Shown here: one piece after another, positions 1-5,014 of the stretch
Layout of the letters: each line of letters opens with the position of its first letter
Position numbering within the stretch: the stretch's first letter is position 1
Assembly (NCBI GenBank): GCA_036003885.1
Contig: DASYSA010000444.1
Location: forward strand, 1 to 7,194
Reading direction: 5' to 3'
Origin: DASYSA01 sp036003885
Lineage (GTDB): Bacteria > Acidobacteriota > Blastocatellia > UBA7656
Length of the DNA: 7,194 nt
Translations under genes and position numbers: made by a program
The notes under the pieces: model-generated
Database searches by the model: none
What the model was told of the DNA's origin: nothing
The model's input: the letters and a program-made list of their open reading frames with translations, nothing else

Positions 1-25
1 TCATAATAACCAATCCTGGGGACAA

Positions 26-113
26 CAAGTCTGCTCCGTTCCAGCTAACTCAGACTTGCCCATAAGCAAGAAGTGAGGGAATGAGGTCGGGTAGAGGAGA
101 GATCCTCTACCCG
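26..113 (+). other. Run of strong inverted repeats, possible 3' part of a structured transcript
   Basis: Two clear stems are visible. CAAGTCTG (26-33) pairs with CAGACTTG (51-58). CGGGTAGAGGA (88-98) pairs perfectly with TCCTCTACCCG (103-113) around a GAGA loop, which fits the stable GNRA tetraloop class. A third, mutually exclusive pairing, CTTGC (55-59) with GCAAG (66-70), competes with the first stem. A terminator follows at 145-175, so these stems probably lie in the 3' untranslated end of an upstream gene or in a small RNA that starts before the window. I looked for hallmarks of the SRP RNA, RNase P RNA, tmRNA and 6S RNA and recognised none of them. The RNA identity is therefore unassigned, and the strand is inferred from the terminator. 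Confidence 0.4.
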
Positions 114-144
114 GCTGAGTCGCACAAAAGATCAACACAAAATC

Positions 145-175
145 AAAGGGAGGGCTCTTGTAGCCCTCCTTTTTT
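145..175 (+). terminator. Rho-independent terminator
   Basis: GGAGGGCT (149-156) pairs perfectly with AGCCCTCC (162-169) around a 5-nt CTTGT loop. The stem is followed by six T residues (170-175). AAAG (145-148) can extend the stem by pairing with the start of the T run. This is a textbook intrinsic terminator for a + strand transcript that enters from the left, and it separates that transcript from ffh. Confidence 0.8.
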
Positions 176-239
176 CTTGCCCCAGAGCAGTCGCGGACGT
201 TGGAGCTTGACCAGGATTTGAGGTCTCTAGACCTTGCGT

Positions 240-437
240 GCTTGTCCGCCGGGTGCGCGTCATGATTCGGGACAGGTAATGGGGTCAGGCCCTCGATTCT
301 GCGATTCGGGACTCTTATTCGTTGCTCCTCTTTTATTGTTCCTGTCCGCTGCGTTCGCTGTTCCTCTGCGGACGAGTCTCTTGCGACGGTCAAGTCGTGC
401 CTGGCTTTTGCACAATCGTGACGCGCGCTTGTCCGCC
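240..437. repeat. Possible degenerate MITE/REP-like element with flanking direct repeats
   Basis: Imperfect inverted repeats of 15 bases lie at 253-267 (GTGCGCGTCATGATT) and 414-428 (AATCGTGACGCGCGC), matching at 13 of 15 positions. An 11-base direct repeat, GCTTGTCCGCC, lies just outside at 240-250 and 427-437. Inside are a 10-base direct repeat GATTCGGGAC (264-273 and 303-312), a nested inverted repeat GTCCGC (344-349)/GCGGAC (368-373) flanked by GACTC/GAGTC, and the motif GGGGTCAGGCCC (281-292). From memory, that motif resembles sequence flanking REP-associated IS200-like transposases. No transposase is present. The layout suggests a small non-autonomous element of about 175 bp, but the repeats are short enough to be partly coincidental. 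Confidence 0.22.
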
Positions 438-444
438 CTCAACC

Positions 445-473
445 TTGACATAGTACGCTCTGAACGCTAGCTT
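445..473 (+). promoter_or_regulatory. Candidate sigma-70-type promoter for ffh
   Basis: A perfect -35 hexamer TTGACA (445-450) is followed after 17 bp by TAGCTT (468-473), a weak -10 that matches TATAAT at three of six positions. A start site near 480 would leave a leader of about 25 nt before the ffh ATG at 504. The position and perfect -35 are persuasive, the -10 is not. Confidence 0.4.
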
Positions 474-503
474 TCTTGTTTCCGTCTTTAGGGTGGTAGC
501 GCC

Positions 504-1916
504 ATGTTCGAAGCACTCTCGGATAAGCTCAGAAAGGTCCTCAAGGATTTGCGGGGCCAGGGTCGCCTGACCGAAGCCCACGTCGATGCGGCCATGCGCG
601 AGATTCGCATCGCGCTGCTCGAGGCCGATGTCAACTACAAGGTAGTGAAGACCTTCATTGACCGAGTGAAGGTCAAGGCGCTGGGCCAGGAGGTGATGGG
701 ATCGCTGTCGCCCGCCCAGCAGGTAGTCAAGGTAGTCTATGACGAGATGGTTGAAATGCTGGGCGGCACCTCTACCCAGCTCATTTTCACCAAGCGGATA
801 CCCAATGCCGTAATGATCGTCGGCCTGCAGGGATCCGGAAAGACTACCACCACCGGGAAACTGGCCAGGTTTCTTGCTCAGAGCCAGAACCGGCGCCCCC
901 TCCTGCTTTCTGTCGACGTATATCGACCCGCAGCCCGCCAACAGCTCTCAATAATCGCGAATGAAATAGGATACCCCGCGTTCGAGGCGCCCGGGATAGG
1001 CGATCCCGTCGAGTTATGCAATGCGGCCTTGCGCGAGTGTCAGCTCACGGGCTACGACACGCTGCTGGTCGACACCGCTGGTCGGTTGCACATCGACGAA
1101 GACTTGATGGTGGAACTCCAGCAGATCAAGCAGGCGACCGCGGCGACAGAGATACTCTTCATAGCCGACGCCATGACCGGACAGGATGCGGTACGCTCCG
1201 CAGAGGAGTTTCACCGCCGCGTCGGTTTGACCGGGGTGATCCTGACGAAGATGGAGGGCGATTCCCGCGGCGGGGCAGCGCTCTCAATCAAAGAAGTGAT
1301 TGGCCAGCCGATTAAGTTCCTCGGAGTTGGAGAGCGGTACGACGCAATAGAGCCGTTCTATCCGGATCGAATCGCCCAACGAATTCTGGGAATGGGCGAC
1401 GTTCTCTCGCTTATCGAGAAGGTTCAGGCTGAAGTGGACCAGGATAAGGCGCTGGAGCTCCAGGAGAAGCTGGCCCACGATAAGTTTTCACTCGAGGATT
1501 TCCGCGATCAGCTTCGGCAGATGAAACGACTCGGCTCGCTCGATAAGCTCCTGGATATGCTTCCGGCCAACCTACTCGGCGGGATGCGGATGACGCCGGA
1601 GCAGAGCGCCGAGATGGAGGGTAAGCTGAAGCTGACAGAGGCCATCATCAATTCAATGACCCTACAGGAACGCCGCGACCACGCATTGCTAAACGGCTCT
1701 CGCCGCAAACGGATCGCAAAAGGAAGCGGCACCACGGTTCAAGAGGTCAATCAGATGATCAATGAGTATCTGGACATGCGCAAGATGATGCGCATGATGA
1801 CCGGTGGGGGCCTTGGAGGTGTGGGTGGACGCCTGTTGGGTGGACTCATGGGCGGAGGGGGCGGCGGCGGCGGCCGCCGCAAAGCCACAAAGAGAAGGAA
1901 GAAAAAGAAGCGCTGA
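504..1916 (+). CDS. ffh: Signal recognition particle GTPase Ffh (SRP54)
   Basis: Ffh binds SRP RNA and the signal sequences of nascent proteins in the cytoplasm, then docks with the receptor FtsY at the membrane in a GTP-controlled cycle. The 470-residue protein shows the N domain (about 1-90), the G domain with P-loop GLQGSGKT (107-114), DVYRPAA (138-144), DTAGR (190-194), a G4 region TKMEGD (248-253) and GVGER (274-278), and the methionine-rich M domain (about 300-435) with the RNA-binding motif SRRKRIAKGSG (399-409). The ATG at 504 is supported by AGGGTGG at 490-496 and by the usual N-terminal MFEALSDKL. Two points are odd. G4 carries Glu251 where Ffh usually has the guanine-reading Asp. 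The C-terminus ends in a glycine-rich linker with eight consecutive Gly (450-457) and a polybasic tail. The length is normal for the family. No terminator separates it from rpsP, so read-through into the downstream cluster is likely. Confidence 0.98.
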   Translation: MFEALSDKLRKVLKDLRGQGRLTEAHVDAAMREIRIALLEADVNYKVVKTFIDRVKVKALGQEVMGSLSPAQQVVKVVYDEMVEMLGGTSTQLIFTKRIPNAVMIVGLQGSGKTTTTGKLARFLAQSQNRRPLLLSVDVYRPAARQQLSIIANEIGYPAFEAPGIGDPVELCNAALRECQLTGYDTLLVDTAGRLHIDEDLMVELQQIKQATAATEILFIADAMTGQDAVRSAEEFHRRVGLTGVILTKMEGDSRGGAALSIKEVIGQPIKFLGVGERYDAIEPFYPDRIAQRILGMGDVLSLIEKVQAEVDQDKALELQEKLAHDKFSLEDFRDQLRQMKRLGSLDKLLDMLPANLLGGMRMTPEQSAEMEGKLKLTEAIINSMTLQERRDHALLNGSRRKRIAKGSGTTVQEVNQMINEYLDMRKMMRMMTGGGLGGVGGRLLGGLMGGGGGGGGRRKATKRRKKKKR

Positions 1917-1928
1917 GCGATAGTCTTC

Positions 1929-1937
1929 TGCTATAAT
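1929..1937 (+). promoter_or_regulatory. Extended -10 promoter for the rpsP operon
   Basis: TGC followed directly by TATAAT (1932-1937) is a perfect extended -10 element, 13 bases after the ffh stop codon. The bases where a -35 would sit (around 1909-1914, AGCGCT, inside the end of ffh) do not match TTGACA, which an extended -10 can tolerate. Transcription would begin near 1944, giving a leader of about 140 nt before rpsP. This would let the ribosomal-protein operon be driven independently of ffh. Confidence 0.6.
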
Positions 1938-1991
1938 TGCGAGTTTCCAGAGAGTGATCGGTGCGGGCAGTTTTGCCAGGGTTTTCCTCGA

Positions 1992-2060
1992 TACCACATT
2001 CAAGCCGGGGACCAGTGGTAGGGTATGAATCTGATAGTAGGTGGGGTGGTTTCACCCCGC
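1992..2060 (+). promoter_or_regulatory. Structured leader of rpsP
   Basis: The leader can fold TACCAC (1992-1997) with GTGGTA (2015-2020), and an 8-bp stem of 2041-2048 with 2053-2060 (core GGGGTG/CACCCC, loop GTTT). The second hairpin ends 12 bases before the SD sequence of rpsP. It has no T tract, so it is not a terminator. A role in setting rpsP translation or mRNA stability is an inference. I do not recognise a known riboswitch or ribosomal-protein leader. Confidence 0.35.
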
Positions 2061-2083
2061 AGCAGGACAAATGGAGGTGTAGT

Positions 2084-2341
2084 TTGCTTTCGATCAAGTT
2101 GACCAGAATGGGCGCAAAGAAGAAACCTTTTTACCGAATCGTCGTCGCCGAGAAGCGTTCCAAGCGCGATGGTCGTTATATTGAATCGGTTGGCCACCAC
2201 GATCCCAGAGACGAGGCCAATTTCAAGCTCGACCGAGAGCGGCTCAAGTATTGGATCGAACGCGGAGCGCAGCCGACGGACACTGTGCGAAGCCTGATGA
2301 AGCGAGCTGTCAAGACTACGCCTGCTGAACCAGCAGCGTGA
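2084..2341 (+). CDS. rpsP: 30S ribosomal protein S16
   Basis: S16 is an early-binding small-subunit protein that stabilises the 5' domain of 16S rRNA. The 85-residue product has the family pattern along its whole length: LSIKLTRMGAKKKPFYRIVV at the N-terminus, then RDGRYIESVGHHDP, and a YWIERGAQPTDTVRSLMKR segment near the C-terminus, with a short Ala/Pro-rich tail. I place the start at TTG 2084, not at the first in-frame start, GTG 1961. S16 proteins normally begin M-x-[SI]-K-L/I, and GGAGGTG (2073-2079) lies at ideal distance from this TTG. The reading frame is open back to 1961, but those 41 codons lie inside the leader and do not look like S16. ATG 2108 would cut off conserved residues. 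It is the first gene of the rpsP-khpA-rimM-trmD-rplS cluster. Confidence 0.95.
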   Translation: MLSIKLTRMGAKKKPFYRIVVAEKRSKRDGRYIESVGHHDPRDEANFKLDRERLKYWIERGAQPTDTVRSLMKRAVKTTPAEPAA

Positions 2342-2356
2342 TCCGCGATCACTGCT
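2332..2356 (+). other. Hairpin at the rpsP stop codon
   Basis: GTGATC (2338-2343) pairs perfectly with GATCAC (2347-2352) around a CGC loop. The stem can be extended past a two-base bulge by AGCA (2332-2335) with TGCT (2353-2356). The stop codon TGA (2339-2341) is within the stem. Only two T residues follow, so this is more likely an mRNA-stability or processing element, or a weak attenuator, than a full terminator. Confidence 0.4.
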
Positions 2357-2452
2357 TCCCGGCCTCGCCCGTTCCGAACTTTCGTTACAGTTCATGCGGC
2401 CGCGCCGCCCGACATTACTTCCCGAGCGACGATATCCGAAGGAGGTCGACGT

Positions 2453-2698
2453 ATGGGCGACGGTTCAGTCAAGGATGTCATTGAAGCGATTGTCAAAGCG
2501 CTGGTAGATGATCCCGACGAAGTTGTAGTGAAGGAGATCGACGGAGACGCGACAACCGTGCTCGAGTTAAGAGTGGCGCAGCAAGACCTCGGAAAGGTCA
2601 TTGGCAAACAGGGCAGAACCGCTCGTGCCATGCGCACCCTGCTTCGCGCCGCAGGCATGAAGTTGAAGAAACGGTTCGTTCTTGAAATCCTGGAGTAG
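2453..2698 (+). CDS. khpA: KH-domain RNA-binding protein KhpA (YlqC/UPF0109 family)
   Basis: KhpA is a small cytoplasmic single-KH protein that binds RNA. In Firmicutes it partners KhpB/Jag (EloR) and influences cell elongation and small-RNA biology. No khpB is in this window. The 81-residue product has the KH signature: a beta segment around 34-41, then LGKVIGKQGRTARAMR with the GxxG loop at Gly51-Lys-Gln-Gly54, and a closing strand KKRFVLEIL (72-80). It has the usual length for the family. The ATG is preceded by a strong SD, GGAGGT (2441-2446), at 6-nt spacing. Its stop codon TAG shares its last base with the GTG start of rimM, which implies translational coupling. The 111 bases separating it from rpsP contain no convincing promoter. 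Confidence 0.93.
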   Translation: MGDGSVKDVIEAIVKALVDDPDEVVVKEIDGDATTVLELRVAQQDLGKVIGKQGRTARAMRTLLRAAGMKLKKRFVLEILE

Positions 2699-3243
2699 TG
2701 ACTGGCGAGGACTACAACGAAGCGCAGACGCATGAGGATGTGGTGATAGCCCGCATCGTCAAGGCGCGTGGCATTAAAGGGGAAGTGGCCTGCGATATTC
2801 TGACCGACTTCCCCGAACGCTTTCAGTCGGTCCATCCAGTCACGGTGAGCCTGCCCGGCGGCGAGCGGCTTCGACTCACCATACAGAACAACTGGTTTCA
2901 CAAGGGAAGAGTCGTCTTGAAGTTTGAAGGATACGATACGATGAGCGCAGCCGAGCAGCTGGTTGGCGCTTCAGTGCTGATCGCCGAATCTGCGCAGATG
3001 GCGCTTGAAGAAGGCGAGTTCTACGAGCATGAGATCGTGGGATCCAGAGTAACCAGCCTGGGAGGTCGCTTCGTCGGGCGAGTGACCAGGCTGATGCGCA
3101 CCGGAGGAACCGATCTCCTGGTGGTCGAAGGCGAAGACGCCCGGGAACACTTGATTCCGTTCACCGAAGATATCTGTACCGACGTGGACGTGAAGGGAAA
3201 GCTGATACTCATCAGGCCGCCGGAAGGCCTGCTGGATTTGTAG
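2698..3243 (+). CDS. rimM: Ribosome maturation factor RimM
   Basis: RimM binds S19 and helps assemble the head of the 30S subunit. The 181-residue protein shows the N-terminal barrel with ARIVKARGIKGEV (18-30) and the C-terminal PRC-barrel domain with GEFYEHEIVGSRV (106-118), GRVTRLMRTGGTDLLVV (127-143), HLIPF (151-155) and the terminal RPPEGLLDL (173-181). The length fits the family. The start given is GTG 2698, which overlaps the khpA stop by one base (TAGTG). GTG 2740 is an alternative, because most RimM proteins begin only a few residues before the VxGxIVKxxGIKGEV-like strand, and the first dozen residues here are not conserved-looking. The overlap with khpA suggests that its expression depends on translation of khpA. 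Confidence 0.95.
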   Translation: MTGEDYNEAQTHEDVVIARIVKARGIKGEVACDILTDFPERFQSVHPVTVSLPGGERLRLTIQNNWFHKGRVVLKFEGYDTMSAAEQLVGASVLIAESAQMALEEGEFYEHEIVGSRVTSLGGRFVGRVTRLMRTGGTDLLVVEGEDAREHLIPFTEDICTDVDVKGKLILIRPPEGLLDL

Positions 3244-3245
3244 AT

Positions 3246-3277
3246 TTCGGATGCCGGCCGGGGACGCCGGGTCCGAA
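3246..3277 (+). promoter_or_regulatory. GC-rich hairpin between rimM and trmD
   Basis: TTCGGA (3246-3251) pairs with TCCGAA (3272-3277), and inside it CCGGC (3254-3258) pairs with GCCGG (3266-3270) around a 7-nt loop, giving 11 pairs with a small internal loop. It fills over half of the 56-base gap before trmD. No T tract follows. In E. coli, rimM and trmD are translated far less than the flanking ribosomal-protein genes of the same mRNA, partly because of mRNA structure. This hairpin may serve the same end here, which is inference. Confidence 0.45.
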
Positions 3278-3299
3278 TTCCGCGGTTTCGCAATCGGGT

Positions 3300-4007
3300 A
3301 TGCGGTTCGACATCATAACGATTTTTCCGGAGATGTTGGGCGGGGTCTTTGAGTTCGGAATAGTTCGCCGCGCGGTTGAATCCGGTCTCATTGAGATATA
3401 TGTGCACGACCTGCGCGACTACACATTTGATCGGCATCGCCAGGTGGATGACCGGCCTTTTGGCGGAGGCGCGGGCATGGTCCTCAAGCCGGAACCGCTC
3501 GTTCGAGCGATCGAGGCGATCGCGGGCGACCCGGGCGATGCGAGCACGGTGCTCCTTTCGCCGCAGGGTCGGCTATTCGGTCAGCGGATGGCAGAAGAGT
3601 TTTCTCGCAAAGCCCGGCTGGTTCTGATCTGCGGCAGGTACGAAGGCGTAGACGAACGAGTGGTCGAGCACTGGATTGATGACGAAGTCTCGATCGGAGA
3701 CTACGTTCTATCCGGAGGAGAGATACCGGCCATGGTTGTTGTGGACGCGGTGACTCGACTCATCCCGGGCGCGCTTGGATGCGATGAGTCGGCGCAGCGC
3801 GAATCATTCAGCGATGGGTTGCTCGATTATCCGCATTACACCCGGCCGGCCGAATATCGCGGGATGAAAGTACCGGATGTCCTGCTGAGCGGGAACCACG
3901 CCGAGATCGACGCGTGGCGTCGGGGAAGGTCGATCGAGAAGACCGAGCGCCGGCGCCCAGACATGATTGAGAGCGGCGAAAGATCCGAAGAGGACGGCAA
4001 GAGCTAG
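3300..4007 (+). CDS. trmD: tRNA (guanine-N1-)-methyltransferase TrmD
   Basis: TrmD transfers a methyl group from S-adenosylmethionine to N1 of G37, next to the anticodon of a subset of tRNAs, which prevents +1 frameshifting. The 235-residue product starts with the family motif MRFDIITIFPEML and has RPFGGGAGMVLKPEP (52-66), then the trefoil-knot cofactor site: LLSPQGR (85-91), LICGRYEGVDERV (109-121) and SIGDYVLSGGEIPAMV (131-146). The catalytic Asp of DGLLDYPHYTRP is Asp172, by analogy with H. influenzae Asp169. VPDVLLSGNHAEI (191-203) completes the tRNA-binding part. Length is typical, with a short charged tail. ATG 3300 is the only start that keeps the conserved N-terminus. No SD is visible in the 20 bases before it, and a hairpin lies just upstream, which predicts low translation. 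Confidence 0.97.
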   Translation: MRFDIITIFPEMLGGVFEFGIVRRAVESGLIEIYVHDLRDYTFDRHRQVDDRPFGGGAGMVLKPEPLVRAIEAIAGDPGDASTVLLSPQGRLFGQRMAEEFSRKARLVLICGRYEGVDERVVEHWIDDEVSIGDYVLSGGEIPAMVVVDAVTRLIPGALGCDESAQRESFSDGLLDYPHYTRPAEYRGMKVPDVLLSGNHAEIDAWRRGRSIEKTERRRPDMIESGERSEEDGKS

Positions 4008-4060
4008 AACAGCAAATTGGTGGGACAGAACATAGAGTTCCCAGGGAGTGAGGTATAACA

Positions 4061-4510
4061 ATGAACCCTGTAGTACAGGACGTCGAGAATCGTCAACTGC
4101 GCAATGATATTCCGGAGTTCCAGCCGGGAGACACGGTACGGGTGCACGTGCGTATCAAGGAGGGCGATAAGGAACGCCTCCAGGCTTTTGAGGGCGTGGT
4201 GATCGCGCGCAAACATTCAGGAGTCCGCGAGACTATTACGGTGCGCAAAACCAGCTTCGGCGTTGGAGTCGAGCGCATCTTTCCGATTCACGCCAGCATA
4301 ATCGACCACATCGATGTTGTTCGCCGGGGCCGGGTTCGGCGCGCGAAGCTATACTACCTTCGCAAATTGCGCGGCAAGGCCTCTCGCATTCGAGAGCGCG
4401 ACACGAGAGGAGAACGTGCGGTAGCGGCAGCAGCTGCTAAAGCAAAAGCGGCCAGGGGCGAGACCCTTCCGGACACCGCGGAAAAGACACCGGTCGAAGA
4501 CGACGAGTAG
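4061..4510 (+). CDS. rplS: 50S ribosomal protein L19
   Basis: L19 sits on the large subunit at the interface with the 30S subunit. The protein is 149 residues, against about 115 in E. coli. Residues 1-112 match the family closely: DIPEFQPGDTVRV (16-28), RLQAFEGVVIARK (39-51), ITVRKTSFGVGVERIFP (59-75), and RRGRVRRAKLYYLRKLRGKASRI (88-110). Residues from about 113 form an extra tail that is first Ala/Lys/Arg-rich (AVAAAAAKAKAARG, 120-133) and then acidic (EDDE at the end). The ATG is preceded by a purine-rich GGGAGTGAGGT (4044-4054), a good SD. It is the last gene of the ribosomal cluster and is followed by a strong hairpin. The 53-base gap from trmD has no clear promoter. Confidence 0.97.
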   Translation: MNPVVQDVENRQLRNDIPEFQPGDTVRVHVRIKEGDKERLQAFEGVVIARKHSGVRETITVRKTSFGVGVERIFPIHASIIDHIDVVRRGRVRRAKLYYLRKLRGKASRIRERDTRGERAVAAAAAKAKAARGETLPDTAEKTPVEDDE

Positions 4511-4515
4511 CTCCT

Positions 4516-4565
4516 GGCGCGCCGCAAGCGCGGCGCGTTGTCGGTCTATCGTCCGGAGCCGATAG
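4516..4565 (+). terminator. Tandem hairpins after rplS, possible terminator or mRNA 3' end
   Basis: CGCGCCGC (4518-4525) pairs perfectly with GCGGCGCG (4530-4537) around AAGC, extendable by two G-U pairs. A second stem follows, CTATCG (4546-4551) with CGATAG (4560-4565). An alternative stem GAGCC (4556-4560)/GGCTC (4566-4570) excludes the second. The first stem is followed only by TTGT, so it is not a canonical intrinsic terminator. Its place after the last operon gene suggests a transcript end or a barrier to exonucleases. Confidence 0.45.
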
Positions 4566-4637
4566 GGCTCACAATCGTCGCATGCGAGGCCATCTTTCAC
4601 CCCGCCCTTATACCTTCTCGATTTCGGGCATGTCGTC

Positions 4638-4949
4638 ATGAAGACCCGCAAAGAGATGCTGGAGGAGTTCGTCGCTGAGGATGCGGGCGACTCTTTCTCC
4701 CGCTACGCTCTGGCCCTCGAGCTCGAGAAGGAGGGCCTGACGTCCGATGCGGTCGCCCACCTTCACGAAGTGACGGCCAGAGATCCCGATTATGTCGCCG
4801 CCTACTATCATCTTGGGCGCCTTCTGGTGAGCCAGGGGAAGGCCGAGGCCGCGCGAGTCGCCTACCAGCGCGGTCTGGAAGCCGCTGCAAAGGCAAAAGA
4901 TCCGAGAACTCTCGCCGAGATACAAGAGGCGCTTGATTCGCTGGACTGA
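4638..4949 (+). CDS. Small tetratricopeptide-repeat protein
   Basis: The 103-residue soluble protein has no signal peptide or membrane segment. It contains two TPR units. The first, about 17-50, has the pattern SRYALALELEKEGLTSDAVAHLHEVTARDP. The second, about 52-85, has YVAAYYHLGRLLVSQGKAEAARVAYQRGLEAA. A final capping helix spans about 87-102. TPR units form helical pairs that bind other proteins. The partner and role here are unknown, and no catalytic motif is present. The ATG at 4638 starts the conserved-looking part. No strong SD precedes it, and an ATG 8 bases upstream opens only a three-codon frame (ATG TCG TCA TGA) whose stop overlaps this start codon. It lies 127 bases after rplS and 65 bases before the peptidase gene, so operon membership is uncertain. 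Confidence 0.85.
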   Translation: MKTRKEMLEEFVAEDAGDSFSRYALALELEKEGLTSDAVAHLHEVTARDPDYVAAYYHLGRLLVSQGKAEAARVAYQRGLEAAAKAKDPRTLAEIQEALDSLD

Positions 4950-4966
4950 TTCGTGAGCATAGCCAC

Positions 4967-4983
4967 GTGACGGAAGACGTCAC
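4967..4983 (+). promoter_or_regulatory. Dyad upstream of the S9 peptidase gene
   Basis: GTGACG (4967-4972) and CGTCAC (4978-4983) form a perfect inverted repeat with a 5-base spacer, 31 bases before the peptidase ATG. It could be an operator half-site pair or a small 5'-UTR hairpin. No good -35/-10 pair surrounds it, so its role is open. Confidence 0.25.
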
Positions 4984-5014
4984 AGAAGATCGGTTCAATT
5001 TGAAGGAGTGACCT

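Noticed and set aside
103..130. CTACCCGGCTGAGTCGC as the 3' end of RNase P RNA
   Set aside because: It resembles part of the conserved ACCCGGCTTA block, but the ACAGAA part and the rest of the conserved core are missing, and the similarity is explained by the arm of the 88-113 hairpin.
281..292. GGTCAGG near ffh as a possible SRP RNA fragment
   Set aside because: The SRP RNA signature also needs the GGAAGCAGCC-type tetraloop region, which is absent. The resemblance is to a short common string only.
1..393. 130-codon open frame on the minus strand across the upstream region
   Set aside because: Its sequence is low in recognisable structure, runs through the terminator and the repeat-like region, and shows no domain. 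The inverted repeats explain the DNA better than coding does.
390..941. 183-codon open frame on the minus strand
   Set aside because: Most of it lies antisense to the N-terminal half of ffh, whose protein is unmistakable, and it shows no family features of its own.
1961..2083. 41-codon in-frame N-terminal extension of S16 from GTG 1961
   Set aside because: S16 begins at the LSIKLTR motif. The extension is not S16-like, contains the leader hairpin, and the ideal SD at 2073-2079 serves TTG 2084.
2392..2901. 169-codon open frame on the minus strand
   Set aside because: It is antisense to khpA and rimM, both well-supported genes, and shows no recognisable motif.
4609..4614. TATACC as a -10 box for the TPR gene
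   Set aside because: No -35-like hexamer lies at suitable distance, and a single 4-of-6 match is expected by chance.
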